A stretch of 64,000 nt of DNA from NCBI RefSeq assembly GCF_030272615.1, contig NC_081413.1, forward strand, positions 142,999,976 to 143,063,975, written 5' to 3'. The DNA is from Cryptomeria japonica (Eukaryota > Streptophyta > Pinopsida > Cupressales > Cupressaceae). The notes beneath the pieces are model-generated. The model was not told the DNA's origin. It was given only the letters and a program-made list of their open reading frames with translations, and made no database searches. Each line of letters begins with the position of its first letter. Position 1 is the first letter of the stretch. Positions 57,669 through 64,000 of the stretch are shown piece by piece. A program made the position numbers and the translations under genes.

Positions 57669-60600
57669 TCAATTACTAGGGGCCATAAGGCCCATAGACT
57701 CTGAACACCATCTGAACTTCTCTGTGCTCACAGCCTTAGTTAAAGCATCTACAAAATTCATCAAAGTTTCCACCTTAACCAGCTTCACCCTACCATCTTC
57801 GACCATATCTCTAACAAAATGATACTGAACATCAATATGTTTGGTCCGGGCATGAAATGTCGGGTTCTTAGCTAGGCTAATTGCACTCTGACTGTCACAG
57901 TAAACTGTCACTGTACCTTGTTTTATTCCAATATCTGAACACAGTCTCTTAAGCCAAATGGCCTCTTTACAAGCATGAGTAGCTGCCATATACTCTGCTT
58001 CAGTAGTGGATAGAGCAACCACAGCCTGTCGCTTACTCATCCAACTAATTGCACCACCAAACAAAGAAAACACATAAGCACTAGTGGATCTTCTGCTATC
58101 AATATCACCTGCCCAATCTGAATCCACATAACCATGGATATCAAGGGAAGTCATGTCTCCAACTGAATTACCATGATAACACAAAGAATACTCTGAAGTA
58201 CCCTTCAAATATCTGAAGACTCTTTTGACTGCATCCCAATGAACTCTACCAGGATTAGACATATATCTAGAAAGTACTCCCACTGCTTGGGCAATGTCTG
58301 GTCTAGTACAGACCATAGCATACATCAAGCTTCCAACTGCACTCTGGTAAGGCACTTTGCTCATGTCTTCCATCTCCAATGGGGATGTAGGACAATCTGA
58401 AATAGATAGTTTCATTCCAACTGTAAAAGGAACACTCAATGGTCTACAATTCTGCATGTTGAACCTCTGTAACACTGAATTCTCATACTTACTCTGGCCT
58501 AGCCATAGCTTTCTATTTACCCTATCTCTTCTAATTTCCATCCCAAGAATGTGCTTTGCTGCACCAAGATCTTTCATTTCAAATTTAGCAGCGAGCTGAG
58601 ACTTCAGTTCTGAAATCATACCTTTCCCTTTGACAATGAATAACATATCATCAACATACAATGCAATGAATAAGAAATGATCACCATAAGATTTATAATA
58701 AACATAGTGATCTGATTTAGAACGTTCAAATCCCAAACTCAACACATATGTATCAAATTTCTGGTACCACATCTTAGGACTTTGTTTGAGGCCATACAAA
58801 GATTTCTTCAATTTACAGACCAAATTACTTTTGCCTTTCACCACATAGTGCTCCGGCTGTGTCATATAAATATCTTCCTCCAAATCACCATGAAGGAAAG
58901 CAGTTTTCACATCCATTTGGTCAACCTCTAAATCACAAGCAGTAGCAATAGAAAGAAAAAATCTAATGGATGTCATTTTTGCAACAGGAGAAAATATCTC
59001 ACCGTAATCAACACCCTCAACCTGAGAGTAGCCTTTTGCAACCAACCTTGCTTTATACTTCTCAATGCTTCCATCTGAACCAATATTTTTCTTGAACACC
59101 CATTTACAACCAACAGGTTTTCGTCCTTCAGGCAATGGTACAAGATCCCATGTATCATTCTTTTTCAAAGCTGCCATTTCTTCCTCCATAGCAATCTTCC
59201 AGGATTCTGCATCATTCATACCTAATGCCTCTTCTACAGATTTCGGTTCATCCACACTAGTATTCAGAGCAAAAATACATCTCCAATAATTAGGTGAATA
59301 CCTTTCAGGTGGTTGTCTATGTCTTGTAGACCTTCGAACAAGCTGAGTTGGAGGTTCTTCCTCCTCTTCTGAAGATTCAGAGCTAGACGAGCTCTCCTCA
59401 AATTCTTGCCTATCTAGGGGTCTCGATTCAACTCTTTCAGGTGTAGAAGGAAGTTGAATCACATCTTCCTTTTTAGTCTATTCTGGCTGCAATGTAACAG
59501 AAGGAGACTTAATTTCTCTAAAAATAACACTTCTACTGTGAATTACCTTTTGTGCAACAGGGTCCCAAAGCTTGTATCCTTTCACACCATAACTATACCC
59601 GATGAAGATACATTTCACAGCCTTGTTCTCCAACTTTGTTCGCTTCTCCTTTGGCACATGTGCATATGCCTCGCAACCAAAAACTCTAAGATGTCTCAAT
59701 GAAGGCTTGTGACCTGACCATGCTTCCATAGGCGTTTTATCAACAAGAGCTGATGTAGGAGACCTGTTAATCAGCTAGCAAGCAATGGCAACAGCTTCAG
59801 CCCAAAACTTTTGTTCGAGACCAGCACCACTCAACATACTCCTAGCCTTCTCCATCAGTGTCCTGTTCATTCTTTCTGCAACTCCATTCTGCTGTGGAGA
59901 ATACGGAGTTGTCATATGCCTGTTAATTCCACAGTCTTTACAGAATCTATCAAAATCATTAGAGCAAAACTCACCACCATTATCAGTTCTCAAACATTTT
60001 ATTTTCTTTCCAGTCTGCAACTCAACCATTGCTTTAAATTCTTTAAAACGACTAAAAACTTCAGATTTACTCTTTAGAAAATATACCCATGTCCTTCTAC
60101 TAAAATCATCAATAAATGAAACATAATATGTGGATTTTCCAATCGAAGAGACATCTACTGGACCAAACACATCAGAATGAATAAGATCCAAAACACCACA
60201 AGTTTTATGAGAACTCGAGTAAAACTGAACGCGGTTTTGTTTTCCATAAATGCAATGCTCACAGAAATCAAAGTCAAGATTACAATCATTCAAACCTTCA
60301 ACAAGATTTTTATTTTTCAAGGTCCTTAGACCCTTTTCTCCAATGTGGCCAAGTCTCTGGTGCCATAACATAGTCTTCTCTGCAGGTAACTTTGCTTCAG
60401 ACGAAAGAGCACCCTTAGGTACCCAAAAACCATTTCCATCTGCTGAAGGTGAAACCTTCAAATCTTCCAATGAAGTATCCGTAGATTAACTTTTTACAGA
60501 AGTGCTATTACACTCAACAGTGTATGCTTCAAGCTTATACAAAGTGCCAAACCTGACACCTCTAGCAACTACCATAGCACCCTTAATCATCTTACATCTT

Positions 60601-61715
60601 GTTTCAGAAAAGACTACCTGCACACCCACATCTATCAGTTTGCTCACAGATAACAGGTTTCGTTTTAATCCAGGGATATGCAGCACACCATTAATCCCTT
60701 TTATTCTACCATCAGAAAACCTGATTCTAACTTTACCTCGACCAACAATGTCTAGAGGTGAATCATCACCCAAGTACACCTTACCTCCATTAAATCCTTC
60801 ATATTCAGAAAACCAATTTCTATTAGAAGTCATATGAAAGGATGCACCTGAGTCAATTAGCCAGGCATCATTACCTGCATGAGTCGCCAAAGCCGCAATA
60901 AATGCATCGCCATCTTCCTTGTCGGACTCAGAATCAGAATCGAACCTTTTCTTTTTCTTCTTCTTCTTTTCTTCTTTGTAGTCCTTACGGATGTGACCTA
61001 GTTTACCGCAATTCCAACAAATGACTTTGGACTTTCCAGGAGATTTCGATCTCCCTTTGGATTTGGACTTGTCGTGCTTCTCATTCTTCTTGCCTTTCTC
61101 CCTAGATCTTCCACGAACGGTTAGAGCTTCCTTTGAACTGATGGATACCTTCCTTCGCATCTCTTCACCGAGTAGGGCACCCACCACGTCTTCAGATTTC
61201 AAAACAACAGAAGTACTACCGATATCCATAACAAGAGAATCCCACAAATCAGGCAAAGAGCAAAGCAAGATCTGACATTTCTCCTCCTCGTCCATCTTAA
61301 CACCGACGGATACTAATTGAGCCACCAACATATTGAATGCTTCTAGGTGGTCTGCAATTCGTCCACCCTCTTCCATCTTCAAGGAATACAATTTCTTTCT
61401 TAAGAAAATTTGATTTAATAAAGATTTCACTTGATACATCTCACCAAGCTTAGTCCATAGCTTCTTTGCAGAGTTTTCTTCATGGACATTGATTAGAACA
61501 GAGTCTGCCAGGCACAGTCTGATTAGACCCTTGGCTTTTTGGTCCATAACATCATATTGAGCTGCCGCAGTAGGATCTGAGGGCCTTTGGACATTCGCAT
61601 CAACAGCATCCCAAAGATCTCAATCTATTAGCAGATCTTCCATCTTCAGCTTCCACATCTCAAAATTACTTCCGTTAAATTTCTCCACCTCTATTCTCCC
61701 TGACGAACTCGCCAT
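57669..61715 (-). pseudogene. Copia C Gag-Pol polyprotein, nearly intact
   Basis: The start at 61,715 reads MASSSGRIEVEKFNGSNFEM. The frame runs 1,348 codons with no frameshift and only four stops: near 61,625 (TGA), 60,486 (TAA), 59,775 (TAG, where AC*LINRSP lacks the usual Tyr) and 59,478 (TAG). In order: Gag; knuckle CWNCGKLGHIRKDY, whose final Cys is Tyr; protease DSGASFH; integrase (LWHQRLGH, CEHC; core HSDVFGP, TDNGGEFCS, PQQNGVAERMNRT); reverse transcriptase with YVDDM; RNase H with STTEAEYMA and CDSQSAI. Domain order integrase before RT and overall resemblance place it in the TNT1/Tork group. It needs several substitutions to be active, so this copy is inactive. Retrotransposition by other copies is possible but not shown here. 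Confidence 0.93.
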
Positions 61716-61824
61716 CTAAATATTCCTGCAACAAGATCAAAAAGTGTCTTCTGCACAAGCTCCCACTCAAATCTAGATTAGTTCAAAAAACCCAACTGCC
61801 CACAATTGAAACCAAAGGTGATCA

Positions 61825-61839
61825 GGCTCTGATACCACT
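61825..61839 (-). other. Copia C primer binding site
   Basis: The complement reads AGTGGTATCAGAGCC next to the 5' LTR, a tRNA-Met-type primer site. Confidence 0.85.
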
Positions 61840-62734
61840 TGTAAGGAAGTTAAGTAGCGGAAACAACTTCCTACACTAACCTTGAGAGGAGGGTAATGCA
61901 AAACTTTTTCAGATCATTACAACAGTTATAGAAAATAGAAATAGATATAATAACATTCATACCACAACACAAATATTTACGTGGGGAAAACCCTTTCGGG
62001 AGAAAAACCCCACCCTCCAAAAGTAGCTCAATATTTTATTCAGCAATCAAAAACAGATTACAACATACTTGCAGAGCAAGCTCTTCACAGGAGTAGCACT
62101 AATCAGAGATTCAGAGGCAACTCAATAGCCATAGGACTCTTACACACAACCTCTATCTCTCACACCTCATAAATAGGAGATACAATACAAGAAACCGTCA
62201 AACGATATTACAAAACCATGGGCTAAAACCACCCAATAAGGTGTAGCCGACCTTATCTTCCTTCTAGATGCCCTATGACATGTTAAAGCACACATCAACA
62301 CGTGTCGCTCCCTTTTTACAGCTCATTTATGTATTCGATACAAATTATTTTTCCTATTTCAAGAGTACAAACTTCCGGAGGCCATAACTTGAGAACCGGG
62401 TGTCCGATTGACGAACCGTTTGAAGCGCCGGAAAGCTCGCGAAGTGCTCTATCACCTCATAACCAGCTTCGCCAGTTACAGCCACTTTTCAGGGCGTTTC
62501 AAAGCCTCTAAAGTCCCCAAAATTAAGTTTAAACATTTTATTGCACCCCTCCAAGACGAAAACTTTAATATCTTCAAAACTAGCTGTGACCTTGCGACGC
62601 AACTTTACCGGAATGCTTATCTAGCCAACCAGAAGCTTCAGGGAGAGTTTTGCACCATTTCGTGTTCAAATGAAAACTTACTATAAATAGTAACCTCGCA
62701 TAAATGCAAGGTTGAGACACCATTTTTCCCAACA
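61840..62734 (-). repeat. Copia C 5' LTR
   Basis: 895 bp, equal in length to the 3' LTR. Most differences from it are C/T or G/A transitions. Confidence 0.92.
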
Positions 62735-62840
62735 GGGAGAAGGGGAGAGAGCGAGAGAGAGAGGGATAGGGTATGGAAGAAGGGAGAAGGGGAGAGAGAG
62801 GGATAGGGTATGGAGGAAGGGAGGGAGGGAGGGAGGGAGG

Positions 62841-62880
<40 letters not shown>
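62735..62880. repeat. GA-rich tract interrupted by copia C (right part)
   Basis: Continues the tract cut at 56,717, with GGGATAGGGTATGGA words, a (GGGA)n run and a terminal (GA)n run. Leucine/serine frames here are artefacts. Confidence 0.9.
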
Positions 62881-62906
62881 CACCTTGTATGCATTTGAGA
62901 GGGGGA

Positions 62907-63035
62907 GACAATACACTTATATGTGTATATATATACTTAATGTATTATATATTATTATATACATACATACATATATATATATATTATATGTATATACATA
63001 TATTATATATACAATATCATATTATACACACACCC
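62907..63035. repeat. TA/TATACA microsatellite
   Basis: Runs of TATATA, ACATACATACAT and TATATTATATG form an AT-rich low-complexity block. Confidence 0.8.
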
Positions 63036-63044
63036 CAAATTTAA

Positions 63045-63210
63045 ACAATAGCACGTATGCACTATTTATAGTAAAAAGAGTGTGTACGTGTTGTTTATAG
63101 TAAAAAGAGAGAGTACACGATGTTTATAGTAAAAAGGGCATGTATGCACTTCTTATACCATAAGTACCCCATACGCACTTTTTATATCATAAGTACCCCG
63201 TACGCGCTTT
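63045..63210. repeat. Minisatellite of about 30 bp, five or six copies
   Basis: TTTATAGTAAAAAG with a GTAYGCACTT-type word recurs at about 63,064, 63,093, 63,122, 63,152 and 63,182. The last copies shift to ATAAGTACCCCGTACGC. The GTACGC word is shared with repeats at 9,404-9,535. Confidence 0.65.
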
Positions 63211-64000
63211 TGATTGTTTAGGCTTGGAAATAGGCCTGGATGACAAAGCTACGGTTCGGAAGTTTGATTTCCCTCCATTTTTCTCATTTTTGACATGTTT
63301 TATTTTATCAACTTGGTTTATCAACTTTGTCATCATTAGGTTTACACTTCATCAAGTGGGTATTTCTAAAATTGCCACCATATTTTCACCCATCTTCTGA
63401 GATTTCTAACCATATAATTTATTTAAATTTTGAACAACAACAACATATTATTATTGAATTTCTTTTACCAGTGTCTCCATAGTTCTCATAGACATAGGTG
63501 CACCATGTTTTTAATAACTTTTGATATACTTATCCAAATTTAAAAAACTTTATATATTATTGTAGTGCACTTGATTCTTTACAATTTTAAAAAAAAATTG
63601 TATTTTTCGATTTGTTTAGTGCAACTTATGCTTCGTGCAGGAACAAGTACCTAATTTTCAAGATGTGCTCAATTGGAAAAATTATAAAAAAAAAACTCAA
63701 CAAAAAATTACAAAAAAATACACATCTTAATTTATATTCAATGACTTAATATCATATTAACTATCATTGACTTGATTAAGAACATCTTAATTTATATTCA
63801 ATGATGCACAAATCTGAATTTAAATATGTATATCATACTAGCTGATATATACTCTAATGCTAACTCAGGAAATTCATGCTTATACGTACCTGACACTGAA
63901 CTTACCCTTGTCTTTATCCCTACTGGTAGACTATCATTATTCATCTTGTATATGCTCTCTAAACTTGGGCATTAAGGTTGTCCTATGCATTATCACATGA
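63211..64000. other. Right window edge, nothing recognised
   Basis: AT-rich sequence with several poly-A/T runs and a short direct repeat (ACATCTTAATTTATATTCAA at about 63,722 and 63,782). No gene or mobile-element signature is visible. Confidence 0.45.

Larger units (their letters stand above)
56718..62734 (-). mobile_element. Ty1/copia retrotransposon C (TNT1/Tork-like), 6,017 bp, reverse
   Basis: LTRs of 895 bp each (56,718-57,612 and 61,840-62,734) begin TGTAAGGAAG and end CCCAACA. I count about 24 differences between them, about 2.7%, making this the youngest element in the window. The minus-strand primer site, polypurine tract, one polyprotein frame and 5-bp duplication GGGAG are all present. 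It is inserted into a GA tract outside the CACTA element. Confidence 0.95.

Overview
This is eukaryotic nuclear DNA from a plant, most likely a gymnosperm (conifer type). The evidence is the AT-rich repeat-dominated sequence, introns inside transposon genes, plant Ty1/copia, L1-type LINE and CACTA elements nested in one another, a PLS-type PPR fragment of the style abundant in conifers, and a retro-like CWC22 copy. I see no rRNA, tRNA, prokaryotic operon or CRISPR, and no gene that looks like an intact single-copy host gene. The plant assignment is firm. The conifer assignment is inference.

Layout. 1-9.5 kb: exon-like fragments of an unrecognised gene, a satellite-like array with an exact 359-bp period (about 2.13-4.41 kb), and on the minus strand a decayed, intron-containing DDE transposase gene (4.97-9.00 kb). 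9.5-12.9 kb: a 1-kb polypurine tract, then a composite tandem array whose units of about 0.73-0.87 kb alternate a GA-rich tract with a palindrome-rich body. The array resumes at 52.96 kb and runs to 56.15 kb.

The two halves of that array are separated by one transposon. A 40,034-bp CACTA (En/Spm) element occupies 12,924-52,957, with a 3-bp ATG target duplication and matching 30/31-bp terminal inverted repeats. Its left terminal C is missing. Removing it restores the array's recurring GA-tract motif and a unit spacing of about 780 bp. In order, the element carries: subterminal repeats; a PPR gene fragment (minus strand); an inverted CWC22 C-terminal scrap; a nearly full CWC22 pseudogene; a TNP2-type transposase gene (Transposase_21, DUF4218-like and DUF4216-like regions); a second CACTA gene with a Transposase_24-like region; a 1.2-thousand-codon minus-strand pseudogene of unknown function; and eight degenerate copies of an 80-bp motif.

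The CACTA element was itself hit three times. A 5'-truncated LINE (18,625-24,433, 13-bp target duplication) splits TNP2, and it carries an extra open reading frame downstream of its RNase H. Two related copia elements of about 7.7 kb in opposite orientation (28,789-36,478 and 37,393-45,061) split the second gene. The first has a normal 5-bp duplication, GATGT. The second is flanked by an 80-bp duplication of host exon, which is abnormal. A third, younger TNT1/Tork-like copia (56,718-62,734, LTRs about 97% identical, duplication GGGAG) sits in a GA tract to the right of the array. The last 1.2 kb holds microsatellites and sequence I do not recognise. The likely order of events is: array, then CACTA, then LINE and copia insertions.
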